64,000 nt of DNA from Ascarosepion bandense (taxonomy: Eukaryota > Mollusca > Cephalopoda > Sepiida > Sepiidae), in contig JBBBDQ010001275.1 of assembly GCA_037127315.1 (NCBI GenBank), forward strand, positions 1,546,501-1,610,500. The letters run 5' to 3'. The first letter of the stretch is position 1; every line of letters starts with the position of its first letter. Below, piece after piece: positions 9,298 to 21,271 of the stretch. The position numbers and the translations under genes are program-made. The notes beneath the pieces are model-generated. The model did no database searches, had not been told where the DNA came from, and saw nothing but the letters and a program-made list of their open reading frames with translations.

Positions 9298-10734
9298 TGT
9301 CCCTGTAATCTTATCTTAAGAGAACAGTCTGTTTCTTTTTATATTTCTTGCAATAAAAATGAGAACAACAGTTCAAACAGTGTAAATAGTTAAAAGATGT
9401 TTGAGTTAATTTAGAATTTTTGTATTGATAGGTTCAGTCAAAAGCTTTTATTGAGCTATTTTTGTTTTTGTTTTTTTGCATGATAAGCTCCACCTTACAA
9501 GTTTCTCAAGGAGTAATGAATTATGCAAAGCAGTTATGTTTAACTCCAGGAGGTATCTGATATAAATGCATAACCAAATTAATAATTATGTTTGATAACA
9601 TATGAAGTTTATGAAAATGTCGAAGCCATTATTCAAAGGCATAAATAAATGTACAATTTCTATGTTAACAAAATCAGATCTTGCATAACTATGAATTGTG
9701 AACTCTTTCAGATGATATAGAGAAGATGCAGGTTAGAGAGAAGGAGACTCTTTTGAAAACTCCTTGTCATCTCCTACGAAAGATTATATGACAAATGAAA
9801 TGACAAGAAACAAAACCAGAAAAATCATTGGAGGATACAAAGCCCTCAAAACTGTAGTAGCAAGTTCAGAAACGCAGTTACCGTTATTAAAAAAAAAATC
9901 TGCCTTTTAATGTTTGTGAAATGCAGTTCCTCTCATTCAAGAGTCTCTACAAATATTTCTAAGAATACCTTAATTTTTTCATTCTGAAACTTCTCTGGAA
10001 TTGAAACACCCTTATTTTTCCCCCCTGTACACAGAAAACAAGTTCCACTCAGACAGATATTTTCCAAGAATTACTACTTCGTGGAACAGACTCTTATGAG
10101 AATGCATCCCTGAATACTAAAATCTTGACCTCGTAAGTCAAGGGCCAGTGATTATTTGATTATCTATCCTCCATCTTGTAGAAATGCTAAACAGAATTGA
10201 CAAAATTTGTAATAAATAATAAGAAAAAAATAATATTGAATAAGTAAACAATATATGCAAGACAAAATAATAAAGCAAAAGTTAACAAAATTAAGAATTG
10301 TGTTGACACACAAGAGCAGATTTGGAATGATTATAGCATTCTGACTGCAAGACAAGACAGACTGGGACTAGGATGAAACTGAGAAGTGGCATAGTTTATT
10401 GGCTAAGAAGAAATCCCAGCATGCATCTGTGTTTTGTCTGTAACTTTGGGAAGGGGATGACAAGAAAAAACAAAATTTTAAAAAGGGTTCTGCATATAGA
10501 TTCGGGATGGGAAAGTATTTTGCTATCATTCCAAATCTAGATTGGAATAAACAAACTCATAATTTTCACTTCCTCCCACCTTCACCTTCATTCATATCAA
10601 CCAAGTTAGTTATCATTTCAATAGTAACTATCCATAATGCATAGCCCACAAGATTTGCATTTGTTTTTTACTAAAATGCACACCCAATAAAAAAGCCTAA
10701 GAGTTACTCATTGTTACTGAGTGATGTATGAATG
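9298..10734. other. nothing recognised
   Basis: AT-rich DNA without a family match or a credible open frame. Confidence 0.45.
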
Positions 10735-11237
10735 TAAGAAGAGAAAGTCAAACTCATGAGGCTATGTAGAATAAACGATGGTGGATTCCAGACTTGAAGA
10801 GCTTAAGACTAATGATCAGAGAAGTATATTCTTGGATTCTGTTCCACAAAGTAAAGGTTCTCAGGAAAGAAGTCACTTAAGAGAAACTTCCTACTTCCCA
10901 ATGGGATACAAAGAATGAGAGGGATTTGATCCTGTGTGTATTACAGTAGATGCTAGCAGTGAAGGTCTGGACTGGTAGAACCAAGAACTATAGCTAATCT
11001 GAACATTTTCCATAGAAGAAGCAATAGAATAATGACAGGCTTGCAACATCAGTGGAAAATGCAGCAGTAAAATTGAAGATAATTCATCAGCAACAAGGTT
11101 ACATGAAACAAATGTTTCAAGGTTGGAAAGGTATGATCAAGATGCTCAAGCCCAGGTATGGCAACAACAGTGCATTTCAGTTCTAATCTGAATCTTGTAA
11201 AAATGAAGCATGGCAGAAAGATTCTATTAGCTCACTA
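10735..11237 (-). other. probable antisense LINE-A-like sequence
   Basis: Segments such as ttcttggattctgttccaca and gcccaggtatggcaacaaca resemble the antisense strand of a LINE C-terminus (compare gaccagatatggcagcaata in 37400-37440). It leads directly into the 97-bp array. Decay prevents reading a protein. Confidence 0.35.
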
Positions 11238-13258
11238 AGTCTAGGTACCAAAAAGGAAAGCTCATCAGAACAATTACCTTAACAATATTTATAGAAAAGG
11301 TAAAGGGAAGCTATATTATGGCTTAAATTCATAAAGTCTAGGTACCAAAGAGGAAAGTTCATCAGAACAATGACCATAAAAATATTTATAGAAAAGGTAA
11401 AGGGAAGCTATATTATGGCTTAAATTCATAAAGTCTAGGTACCAAAGAGGAAAGCTCATCAGAACAATGACCATAAAAATATTTATAGAAAAGGTAAAGG
11501 GAAGCTATATTATGGCTTAAATTCATAAAGTCTAGGTACCAAAGAGGAAAGCTTATCAGAACAATGACCATAAAAATATTTATAGAAAAGGTAAAGGGAA
11601 GCTATATTATGGCTTAAATTCATAAAGTCTAGGTACCAAAGAGGAAAGCTCATCAGAACAATGACCATAAAAATATTTATAGAAAAGGTAAAGGGAAGCT
11701 ATATTATGGCTTAAATTCATAAAGTCTAGGTACCAAAGAGGAAAGCTCATCAGAACAATTACCATGAAAATATTTATAGAAAAGGTAAAGGGAAGCTATA
11801 TTATGGCTTAAATTCATAAAGTCTAGGTACCAAAGAGGAAAGCTCATCAGAACAATGACCATAAAAATATTTATAGAAAAGGTAAAGGGAAGCTATATTA
11901 TGGCTGAAATTCATAAAGTCTAGGTACCAAAGAGGAAAGCTCATCAGAACAATGACCATAAAAATATTTATAGAAAAGGTAAAGGGAAGCTATATTATGG
12001 CTTAAATTCATAAAGTCTAGGTACCAAAGAGGAAAGCTCATCAGAACAATGACCATAAAAATATTTATAGAAAAGGTAAAGGGAAGCTATATTATGGCTT
12101 AAATTCATAAAGTCTAGGTACCAAAGAGGAAAGCTCATCAGAACAATGACCATAAAAATATTTATAGAAAAGGTAAAGGGAAGCTATATTATGGCTGAAA
12201 TTCATAAAGTCTAGGTACCAAAGAGGAAAGCTCATCAGAACAATGACCATAAAAATATTTATAGAAAAGGTAAAGGGAAGCTATATTATGGCTTAAATTC
12301 ATAAAGTCTAGGTACCAAAGAGGAAAGCTCATCAGAACAATGACCATAAAAATATTTATAGAAAAGGTAAAGGGAAGCTATATTATGGCTTAAATTCATA
12401 AAGTCTAGGTACCAAAGAGGAAAGCTCATCAGAACAATGACCATAAAAATATTTATAGAAAAGGTAAAGGGAAGCTATATTATGGCTGAAATTCATAAAG
12501 TCTAGGTACCAAAGAGGAAAGCTTATCAGAACAATGACCATAAAAATATTTATAGAAAAGGTAAAGGGAAGCTATATTATGGCTTAAATTCATAAAGTCT
12601 AGGTACCAAAGAGGAAAGCTCATCAGAACAATGACCATAAAAATATTTATAGAAAAGGTAAAGGGAAGCTATATTATGGCTTAAATTCATAAAGTCTAGG
12701 TACCAAAGAGGAAAGCTCATCAGAACAATGACCATAAAAATATTTATAGAAAAGGTAAAGGGAAGCTATATTATGGCTTAAATTCATAAAGTCTAGGTAC
12801 CAAAGAGGAAAGCTTATCAGAACAATGACCATAAAAATATTTATAGAAAAGGTAAAGGGAAGCTATATTATGGCTTAAATTCATAAAGTCTAGGTACCAA
12901 AGAGGAAAGCTCATCAGAACAATGACCATAAAAATATTTATAGAAAAGGTAAAGGGAAGCTATATTATGGCTTAAATTCATAAAGTCTAGGTACCAAAGA
13001 GGAAAGCTCATCAGAACAATGACCATAAAAATATTTATAGAAAAGGTAAAGGGAAGCTATATTATGGCTGAAATTCATAAAGTCTAGGTACCAAAGAGGA
13101 AAGCTCATCAGAACAATGACCATAAAAATATTTATAGAAAAGGTAAAGGGAAGCTATATTATGGCTTAAATTCATAAAGTCTAGGTACCAAAGAGGAAAG
13201 CTCATCAGAACAATTACCATGAAAATGTTTATAGAAAAGATAAACGGAAGCTATGTCA
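11238..13258. repeat. 97-bp minisatellite, 21 units, derived from LINE-A
   Basis: The landmark ggtacc recurs every 97 bp from 11244 to 13184. Units are almost identical in the middle (single changes such as ctcatc/cttatc and ggcttaaa/ggctgaaa), while the first and last differ more. The unit (attcataaagtctaggtacc, gaggaaagctcatcagaaca, aaaatatttatagaaaaggt, aaagggaagctatattatgg) aligns with antisense LINE-A at about 37205-37310 (attcgtatatagggggtacc, ctaagttcatcgtagcagaa, aagtatttgtagaagagaca, cagggaagccacactgcatc). DNA right of the array continues the LINE-A alignment, so the array expanded inside a LINE-A copy. Confidence 0.9.
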
Positions 13259-13335
13259 TGTTGGTGGAAAATAACTGAAGCTGGCATACCAGGTCAGAGC
13301 TGATAACATTGCAGATTCTTTGGGTTTTGTCAAGA
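13205..13335 (-). mobile_element. LINE-A, antisense, flank of the 97-bp array
   Basis: After the last repeat unit the sequence goes on as taccaggtcagagctgataa, cattgcagattctttgggtt and ttgtcaagaa, matching antisense LINE-A at 37335-37390. Confidence 0.6.
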
Positions 13336-14317
13336 AATTTTTGAATGAAAAGAGACTAAATTACAGAAAGTTCTTTGAAAGTGTTTCAATTTCATAGCAC
13401 AAACAAAATAATGAATGAAAAAGAAAACAAATTAATTAGATTTTGCTGAGAAAAGTTCCCTTATGTTTCTTTGTGACACTTCAGCAACAAGTTTGAGGTA
13501 AATGGAAATGAAATATACAAAATTAATGACTTTCTCCTATGACATTATCTGTAAATGATATATTATTGGCCTGCAACCAGACTCTCAAATGTTCTGTCAG
13601 TTTCATTCAATAATGTTTTATTGATCAAGCTCTTCAAAACCTCTTCCATCTACATGTGTTTTGTAATATTGACTCTACCAGATAAAATCCACAAAGTTTC
13701 AAACTTAAAAATAACCAACTCAGAATAGATTAATCTGATGAAGACAAAACTATATAAATGCCACTGTTTCCAGCTTGTTTTATTTTGTCCCGTCAGCAGT
13801 CATCCAATTCATTTATTCACCAATCAGTTTTACTTATTTTTATCCCCTGAACAATATTTTAGGTCTTTTTAACAAAATACAAAATGATTCATTCTTTATT
13901 CACAATTTATTCAGTTCTTGATACTTCTTTCTTTATTCACGCACCTCTGCTGAACAAATTCCCAAAATGTTTGACAGAAAAGGTTAGTTCTTTTTATTTT
14001 CTGGAAATTGTATGTGCTTAGCTGAAGTGACAATAATGTCTTCATTTTTTTTAAATTTTGGGTCTTTTTTGGTTCTTGACTGTCATTGAACTTCACAGAT
14101 TTCTTTTTTTATTTGTGAATTATCATGCTTTCTAGTAAAATATAGTAGAGTGGTTTTATAGTGGGATTCCTTTTCTAGTTAGTAGTAGAAGTCCGTTCTA
14201 GTGAAGGGTAGCTGTATATTGTTGCAGGTTAACAGAATTTGGCCTTGTGGTAGATAGCCCACTATAAGTCATAAAATGATTATAAAATCAAGAAAAACAA
14301 ATGGAGTCAAAAATAAC

Positions 14318-14321
<4 letters not shown>
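13336..14321. other. nothing recognised
   Basis: AT-rich; the minus-strand 61-codon frame at 13911-14096 is Lys/Asn-rich and unlikely to be coding. Confidence 0.4.

Positions 14322-14348
<27 letters not shown>
14322..14348. repeat. (AT)n microsatellite
   Basis: Perfect alternating AT, about 13 units. Confidence 0.9.
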
Positions 14349-14350
<2 letters not shown>

Positions 14351-15500
14351 ATTAATGTTTTACAATTAAAGCAATACTTGAATATAAAGGTCCAACAGAG
14401 GTTAGAATGTTCGTGGCAAATAATGAGCTGAAAGAGATAAAAGGCTTAGGAATGTGGGGAGCGGAGGTATGTGAGGAATGTCTTTGAAGTAGTCGCTCCT
14501 GAGATCAGTAAGTACTTTTGAGACAGTGAAGAAGTGATGCGAGGTGAAGGGAGGCAAATGTAATAGCCACTCGACTTAAGTCAAGGGGATATTAATTACT
14601 TTCTTCTCCTTGGTCTCTGCGTCAGTCTGTCTGCTGGGGTCTTGTCTGTATCTGCTTTTTATATCTGCTTTTTGGATCAAAGGCAGCTCGTTTTCGGATT
14701 TCATACTTGGATTTGATTCTGGGCTTCCCATTGGCTGGTAAATAAAATTTGCGTAGGCTCGCGAAATGGAAATTTGATATTTGATTAATTTTTATTTTTC
14801 AACCGGAACATCTGTTCGAACTCGGATGCACAACGATGAAATTATGGTCATTTGCCTTCTGGTCGGTATAGAGCAAACATCCGGTCCCTTGCTTTTGCTC
14901 GGTCAGTATCACCACAGTTTCTCAGTAGTTTTGAATTTTTTTTCTCAGACTGATTACCACTCGAGGTTAGCAATATTAGTCTACACCATGAATAAGGAGG
15001 CAGAGGTGAGCCTAAGTTTTCTATATAATATAAATGAGGCTCAGGTCAATAGATACAAGACCTTTTGACAGTTACGAGAGTCGACCTTTTGATTGTAAAG
15101 GAGAAAGGTTAACATTAAAGAAGACACTGACATCAAGAGAACATTAAGAAGGTTGTTAACAGCCAACCACAGAGAGACAAGACAAGAGAAATTGGAATTC
15201 CAGTAAAAATTCTTTTGAGGTTGGGTGAAACAATTTCAGAGACATTTTCTTAAGAATGAACTGTATAAAACTTAAAAAACCCCAAAAAAAACAAGTATTG
15301 TGACCCAGAGATGCCCATGTAACAATTTACAAGTAGTTCTTGTTTTTTTTTTAAATTTTTTATCAAAAGGTATTTGCACCTTCGTTTTCTAATTGCTTTG
15401 TTGTTTTTCTCTTTTCATCATTTTTAAAAACCTTTGTCTTTTCTTCAGTTTGTAATTTTCTCCATTTTCGCTGGTGATCCTTTACCATAAAAATTGTTGT
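14349..15500. other. higher-GC unassigned stretch
   Basis: About 14380-15240 is visibly richer in G and C than its surroundings and carries an open frame at 14781-15068 (95 codons) with no recognised motif. It could be a fragment of an unknown retroelement. No LTR ends, primer site or target duplication could be identified. Confidence 0.3.
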
Positions 15501-15503
15501 TGT

Positions 15504-15743
15504 TGTTGTTCTTCTATGTACCCTGTCCCTTCAGGACGTAGGCGATCATGGTTCTTTACGTCTCCCTATCCCTTGTGGCTCTTAGTATGTTTGCTCCTGT
15601 TACTCCTGGCAAACCCCGTTCCGTCATCCACCTGATCAGGCGCTGCAAATATGTTATCCGCTGCATTCCTCCGTCTCTCTTTCCTTCTATCTGGCCAGTC
15701 AGTATCAGGTTCTCCAAGCTCTCCTTCCTCATTGCATGTCCCA
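15504..15743 (-). mobile_element. LINE-B 3' fragment, antisense
   Basis: The minus strand encodes LENLILTGQIEGKRD, then LIRWMTERGLPGVTGANILR and ends at ggacagggtacatagaagaa; (ttg)n at 15496-15510 may be the end repeat. Same tail as 26400-26590. Confidence 0.8.
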
Positions 15744-16724
15744 ATCCTGCCTTAATAGGCACACAAAGAAAATTTTGTGCAAATTTTGTATCTTCTTTCT
15801 GTGATTGGAAAATGTAAATAAATGTGTTTTCCTTTTAAATTTTTATGCAGTGGTTATTTTTTATTTTATAATTTAGAAATGATATGAATGTGAATTATGA
15901 CTACAGATGTTATTTCATGTGATTGTGATGTGATTTCTGTACATTGGATTCCATTAAATAAGGTCAAGGAATTTTCTTTTATCTTACCAGTAAAAAAGAT
16001 GGGAGAAAAAAGCTAAATGATAATCTCTTTTTGTAAATAATGCCCAGGCAAATAAATTTGCTTTGAAATTGATTTGCATTCATAATTCAAAAAATAATTT
16101 CTTATATATCTCAACGGTTTTTTGATATTTTATTAACCAATATTGATTTCTTTTATTAAAACTGATTTTTTTTTTTGTTTCTATATTTACTAACCTCATT
16201 TTTAATTATCAATATCAACATTAAATTTTTATATTTCTTTCACATCTTTAATGTCTACTTACATTTGCTTTTCAAGTGACTTACATTAACCAATTAACTG
16301 AAGCAGTTGATGAATTTCTTACCAAATCCTATTTTCACTAAAATATGTTACTGAATGAAAATAAAATTTGTTAATTCTAATTAATCAATCGTATATATGA
16401 GGGTAAAACGACTTATTGATTATATCTGCATCATCCTGGTTGGCCCACAATTGAAATGTTAGGCTTATTATTGTTTTCTGCTTACACCAATTAATAATTT
16501 ACTTGAAACACAACTCCAGTAGAGGAAGTGCCATGTTGAATGACCACTAACTCCCTTGTGATTGTCAGAAATAGCTTTAGCACATCCTCCAGAATAAAAA
16601 TCTCAAGTAATAAGAAATGACATTAAAAGTAGTAATGAGAAAGCTTAACACTTTTTTCCCTTTTTTAAAATGAAAAAAGGCAAAGCCATTATCTTAAAAA
16701 CTTACAAAATCTTTCAGCTGAAAA
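15744..16724. other. AT-rich, nothing recognised
   Basis: No family match; no credible open frame. Confidence 0.45.
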
Positions 16725-17098
16725 AGTAAGCTATTATAGTTAATAACAATATAGTATTATAGAATTTAATAATAATATAGTATTATAGAATTTAATTTTG
16801 TTAATAACAATATAGTATTATAGAATTATAGTTAATAATAATTATAGTATTATAACAATATAGTATTATAGAATTATATAGATTATATAGTATTATAGAA
16901 TTTAATAACAATATAGTATTATAGAATTTAATTTTGTTAATAACAATATAGTATTATAGAATTATAGTTAATAATAATTATAGTATTATAACAATATAGT
17001 ATTATAGAATTATATAGATTATATAGTATTATAGAATTTAATAACAATATAGTATTATAGAATTATAGTTAATAATAATTATAGTATTATAGTGAATA
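16725..17098. repeat. complex AT-rich tandem repeat
   Basis: Built from aacaatatagtattatagaa modules in nested arrangement; a longer block of about 120 bp is itself repeated (near 16800-16920 and 16930-17040). Confidence 0.85.
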
Positions 17099-17316
17099 AC
17101 AATCATTCTCCTGTCACTGTTATGTTGCTTCCCTACACCTTTTCTAACTAATTTCATGGTATTTGTTACGACAAACTTTACTTTATGGTACTTAGAGTTG
17201 ATGAATTTAAGTGCAGTACTGGATTAGCAATGAAATCATTTTACAGTTAAAATGGGTAAATGTAACTATATTCTATGCTAACAGTTTCTTCTTACACTTC
17301 CTATTTAGGTATCTCT

Positions 17317-17505
17317 CTTCTGGGTTGGTGGTGCAGTGGATATCGGCTCGAAATGAGAAATCGGGGAGCCAAGTTTGAATTCCAGTTGAATTCATTGCAT
17401 TCACTTATGCGCAAATACCCTTGGGAAAGGTATTAATCTATCTCTTCCTTGCATCTTAGCAGCTTTAATGCCTTGCTTGAGGTGAAATTATTTTTAAAAA
17501 AAATA
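17317..17505 (+). mobile_element. short tRNA-SINE carrying a LINE-A tail
   Basis: Head: ggtggtgcagtggatatcgg (A-box region) and ccaagtttgaattccagttg (B-box region). After cccttgggaaaggtattaat it leaves the usual tRNA-SINE body and ends in gcagctttaatgccttgctt then gaggtgaaat and A-run, the LINE-A 3' tail. This is the arrangement expected of a SINE using a partner LINE's reverse transcriptase. Confidence 0.75.
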
Positions 17506-17559
17506 AACTCAACATACCTAACAGGTTTATATGAATGGAAGGTGGAACATGAACAGGGG

Positions 17560-17662
17560 AGACAGTAAAAGGTCAAACAATTCTTAGGCCTACAAAAAAC
17601 GGAATATCGTGGAGAGCCATAGCACTCACATCCTGAAGGGACAAGGCAAAGGAGAAACTCAC
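17560..17662 (+). mobile_element. LINE-B 3' end relic
   Basis: cgtggagagccatagcactc and acatcctgaagggacaaggc match the LINE-B 3' terminus at 26540-26588. Confidence 0.6.
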
Positions 17663-18335
17663 TGCCTCAATCTATATAATACTACAACTAGCATCAAATA
17701 TGCCATATATTGCTTGCAGACAATATAATCAAAACAGACAAAAAATAATTTAAACCCATAACATTCAAAACATTAAATACTTAAATAAAAGAAAAAAATG
17801 CTCAGTTTTCTTGAAATTCAAAAGATCTACAAAATTCACGTTCCTGAACATCAAGGCAATATTCATTGTTTTGCCAATCAAATTTCCTTTATTGGTTGAT
17901 TGTTTCAATTTGGAAGAGTGATCACTAAATCCCAAAGAAGTAATCACTGGTTGAATTTCTTTCCAATCTTAACAGCTTTCTGTCATTACACGGGTTTTGT
18001 GTAAAGACAAAAAGAAATCATTATCAACTAGCTGATTTGTTGAATCAGCAGTTCATACAACGTAAGAATTAATACCAGCAAATGTAAATATCTATTTTAG
18101 ACAAAAATGTGTAACTGTTATATGCCAAATATGCAGCAATAAAAGTTTATATGGTTTTACATCAATGGAGCTGACAGTTTGTGGTAGACCACTCTTCTCA
18201 CAAACATCTATGCCAAAGTGGTCCTTCATTTTGTCTCTTGCTTGTATATAAATGTATATGATTGATGCATCAAAAGTTGGAATCAACAATAATTTGACAA
18301 TATCAAAGTTCTATATTTTGTTTTTTTTGCATGAA
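17663..18335. other. nothing recognised
   Basis: AT-rich without a family match. Confidence 0.4.
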
Positions 18336-18642
18336 GGATGTGTGCTGTGATGTAGTGGATATCGGCTTGGAACGAAAAATCAGAAAGCCGAGTTCCAATT
18401 CCAGTTGAATTCCTTGCATTCACTTACACACAAATACCCTTCAGAAATGTATTAATCTGTCTCCTCCCTCCAGTTATAGGTCAAATAACAGGACAGATTG
18501 GGTTCTATGGCCTTGGCTGGCAACCACTCTAATGCAGAAAGTAATAGCAACCTATTGTGGAATCTTCTGCCCAGTCAGTCATGTCTCTTTCAAGACATGA
18601 TCGCCCAAGCGTGCATCACATATGGCACATAACTGACTGACA
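18336..18642 (+). mobile_element. tRNA-SINE, full length
   Basis: Begins ggatgtgtgctgtgatgtag, has ggatatcggcttggaacg and ccgagttccaattccagttg (A- and B-box regions), then the conserved body and ends at gcacataactgactgac. Length about 305 bp. Confidence 0.85.
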
Positions 18643-18654
18643 TTACAAAGAACT

Positions 18655-18975
18655 GCTAGATAAGCTTACAGAAGGTAATAAATGAAAGTGACCTAAGCTC
18701 TTTGGAGAAAAAGCCATAAAAAATATTTATAGAATAGACAGAGGGAAGCCACATTCCGTCGATGAACAAATGGCTGGAGTCAAGATGCCAGGTCAGAACC
18801 AATCACATTACAGATTCTCCTTTGGAGCCTGTCAAGAACACTGAGACAAACAGCAGGAGTGCCTGACCAGATATGACAACAGTATTCCATGCACGGTCAA
18901 ATGGTCGAGTTTGTTTTTGAGGAGATATTCTGTTTTTAATAAAACTGTATATCACTCTACCGGCCTGAATATTTG
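18655..18975 (-). mobile_element. LINE-A fragment, antisense
   Basis: gagggaagccacattccgtc, aaccaatcacattacagatt, ctgaccagatatgacaacag and tccatgcacggtcaaatggt match 37285-37460 in order. Confidence 0.75.
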
Positions 18976-19109
18976 AGAAATTTTTTTAGGAAAATTTGTC
19001 ATATGAATGACATTTTCCTAACAAAACATTTGTTTCAGTTATTCTCTCTATCATTCATTGTGTACTGGGTGATTTTGTTTAGCTGAGCAAGGTGAGAACA
19101 AAGAAATTA

Positions 19110-19238
19110 GTTAGTCCGATGATACTGTATCAGAACAATTACCATGAAAATATTTATAGAAAAGTGCAGGGAAGCAACAATGGTGTAAACATGACTTAAG
19201 CCTAGATGCCAGGTCTGGACTGATAACATTGCAGAACA
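19110..19238 (-). mobile_element. LINE-A fragment, antisense
   Basis: atcagaacaattaccatgaa, gtgcagggaagcaacaatgg and ctggactgataacattgcag match both LINE-A and the variant units at the ends of the 97-bp array. Confidence 0.65.
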
Positions 19239-19689
19239 AAAAATTAATAATCTCATGATAGCATGTTAAAATAATGATTATTTTTTATATCCCCCTTGAG
19301 AAATTACAGAATTCAAAATTGTGTTATAAAATCTATTTTAAATTATACTGAATTTTAAGTTTACATTTTAAATAAAAATGTAAAAGATGAATTAATTTGC
19401 TTTCCACTCGACAACTAGTTGTTTCATTTGTTGTATTGTTCATCGATAGTTTTGTTCAATTTGAGAAATGTGAGAACCAAGAAATTAAGAAATCTGATGG
19501 TAACATTTTAAGATCAGATTATCAAAAATGTATTTCTTTAGGTTCTCTTCAAAAAAATTATTGAACACACAGAGAAAATTCAAGGTCACTGAACAAACCT
19601 TGAATAATAATGAATTAGAAAAAATGAGCAGGAGATTCATTTTAACTAATAGAGAATGTTTTCAGGGTATGCCTGTTTCAAATTTGAAA
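19239..19689. other. nothing recognised
   Basis: AT-rich; the open frame at 19528-19866 runs into a microsatellite and is not credible as a gene. Confidence 0.4.
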
Positions 19690-19694
19690 GTTCA

Positions 19695-19730
19695 AAAAAA
19701 AAAAAAAAGCCACCGTATATATAAATATAT

Positions 19731-19784
<54 letters not shown>

Positions 19785-19790
19785 ATTTCA
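19695..19790. repeat. A-run and (AT)n / (GTAT) microsatellite
   Basis: A14 followed by interrupted (AT)n and (tatg)n. Confidence 0.85.
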
Positions 19791-19876
19791 GTGGGTACAG
19801 AACGAAGAAAGAATTTTTTCTGTCCAAAACATTAATTTAAAACAGTGCTCGATATATGATGTATAGAGCTGTGAAT

Positions 19877-19922
19877 ACTGATTGTACCGAAAAAAAAAAA
19901 TTTTTTTTTTTCAGTACAGTCA

Positions 19923-19924
<2 letters not shown>
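19877..19924. repeat. 48-bp near-perfect palindrome
   Basis: Left arm actgattgtaccga plus A-run, right arm T-run plus tcagtacagtcagt; only two mismatched pairs are apparent. It can fold into a long hairpin and lies directly before (AT)n. It may be the collapsed inverted repeat of a small DNA transposon. Confidence 0.7.
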
Positions 19925-20019
<95 letters not shown>

Positions 20020-20028
20020 TATATATAT
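19925..20028. repeat. compound microsatellite (AT)n(AG)n(ATAG)n(AT)n
   Basis: Read directly from the sequence. Confidence 0.9.
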
Positions 20029-20167
20029 AAGAGGTGGATAATTCAGAGCCTGCAGTATATGTTATACAGATGACCTGAATTCTAAAAAATACACCTGAAT
20101 GTTAATAAGCTTAAATTATTTCTTCAGTCATAATTTCTTTTTCTTTATTTGTGATGTAGTTAGATAA

Positions 20168-20478
20168 GGATGTGCTTTCTGATACAGTGGACATCAGCTC
20201 GGAACGAGAAACTGGGGAGCAGAGTTCAAATTCCAGTTGAATTCATTGCATTCACTTACGAGCAAATACCCTTGGGAAAGGTATTGATCCGTCTCTTCCT
20301 TCCAGTTATGGGTTAAATAACAGGACAGATTGGGTTCTATAGCCTTGGCTGGCAGCCAGTCTACCACAGAAAGCAATGGCAACCTACTGTGGGATAATCT
20401 TCTGCCCAGTCAGTCATGTCTCTTTCGAGACATGATCGCTGAATCGTATTTCACGTATGGCACTTAACTGACTGATAA
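20168..20478 (+). mobile_element. tRNA-SINE, full length
   Basis: ggatgtgctttctgatacag, agttcaaattccagttgaat, full conserved body, end gcacttaactgactga. About 310 bp; among the best preserved copies. Confidence 0.85.
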
Positions 20479-20684
20479 TAATGCAACAAATGTTTCATGC
20501 TTCAGTGTGCGTATTACACTCTAGTATCAAATTCAATTGTATGAAAAACATGTACAATTTAAAACATGATTGACTGATTTATTTTTATGGTTTATCATCC
20601 CTTTCCAGGTTATTTAAAGCCAGAAAATAGTATTAGAGTAAGAATTTTTTCGAGGTGGGGGATAATGCTTAAGTGATACAGGTT

Positions 20685-20905
20685 TTATAAATTAAACCAT
20701 AATTGGAGAGAGAAGAGATGTATTCATTGATTTCTCAATGGTATTTGCATATAAGTGACTATAACAAACCCAACTGAAATTCTACCTTGGCTGTCTGATT
20801 AACCATTCTTAGCCATTATCCATTACACCACCCACACATCCAAACTTACTGTACCTGGTATTCCCAAGCAGTCACTCATTTAGGTACTGACCAAGATTGA
20901 CATTG
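20685..20905 (-). mobile_element. 5S-tRNA chimeric SINE, second copy
   Basis: On the minus strand: 5S-derived head (20905 to 20843: cagtacctaaatgagtgac, gggaataccaggtacagtaa) joined at about 20842 to ggatgtgtgggtggtgtaat then ggataatggc, i.e. a tRNA-SINE head, followed by the SINE body to about 20685. The 5S part is truncated at its 5' side. Order and junction region equal those of the 1475-1742 copy. Confidence 0.65.
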
Positions 20906-21271
20906 TAAATTAGGATTTTTTTTTCAACAATTTTACAGCATTTTTCATAAAAAAATAAAACATCAGTTTTTTAAATGAAAAAGCAAATTAACAACCCCAA
21001 ACGTTTTTTTTTTGTTTTTAAGAAAGAAAAAAAGATAAAAAGGGGAACAGCATAATATATAAATAATATAAGGAACATAAGCTACATTTTTTAATTATTC
21101 ATAAAAAGAATTTCATTTTGGCTTAAGATTTTGTTATATAGTTTTCATTATAGAGTCAATAAATCAACTTTGATAATTTTCACAAGAGAGAGTTGGTTCA
21201 ATATTTTTAGTCATAGTACTTCTTAGTTCATTTTTACAATTTTCAATTCAAACCTAAAAAGGCGTACAAGA
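20906..21271. other. nothing recognised
   Basis: AT-rich stretch with homopolymer runs. Confidence 0.4.

Noticed and set aside
18336..18420. tRNA genes at SINE heads (also 17317, 20168, 46838, 48148)
   Set aside because: Only A- and B-box-like segments are present; no cloverleaf or acceptor stem could be folded, and the sequence continues into the SINE body.
19528..19866. 112-codon open frame
   Set aside because: Runs through an A-run and (AT)n giving Lys and Ile-Tyr repeats; no credible start or domain.
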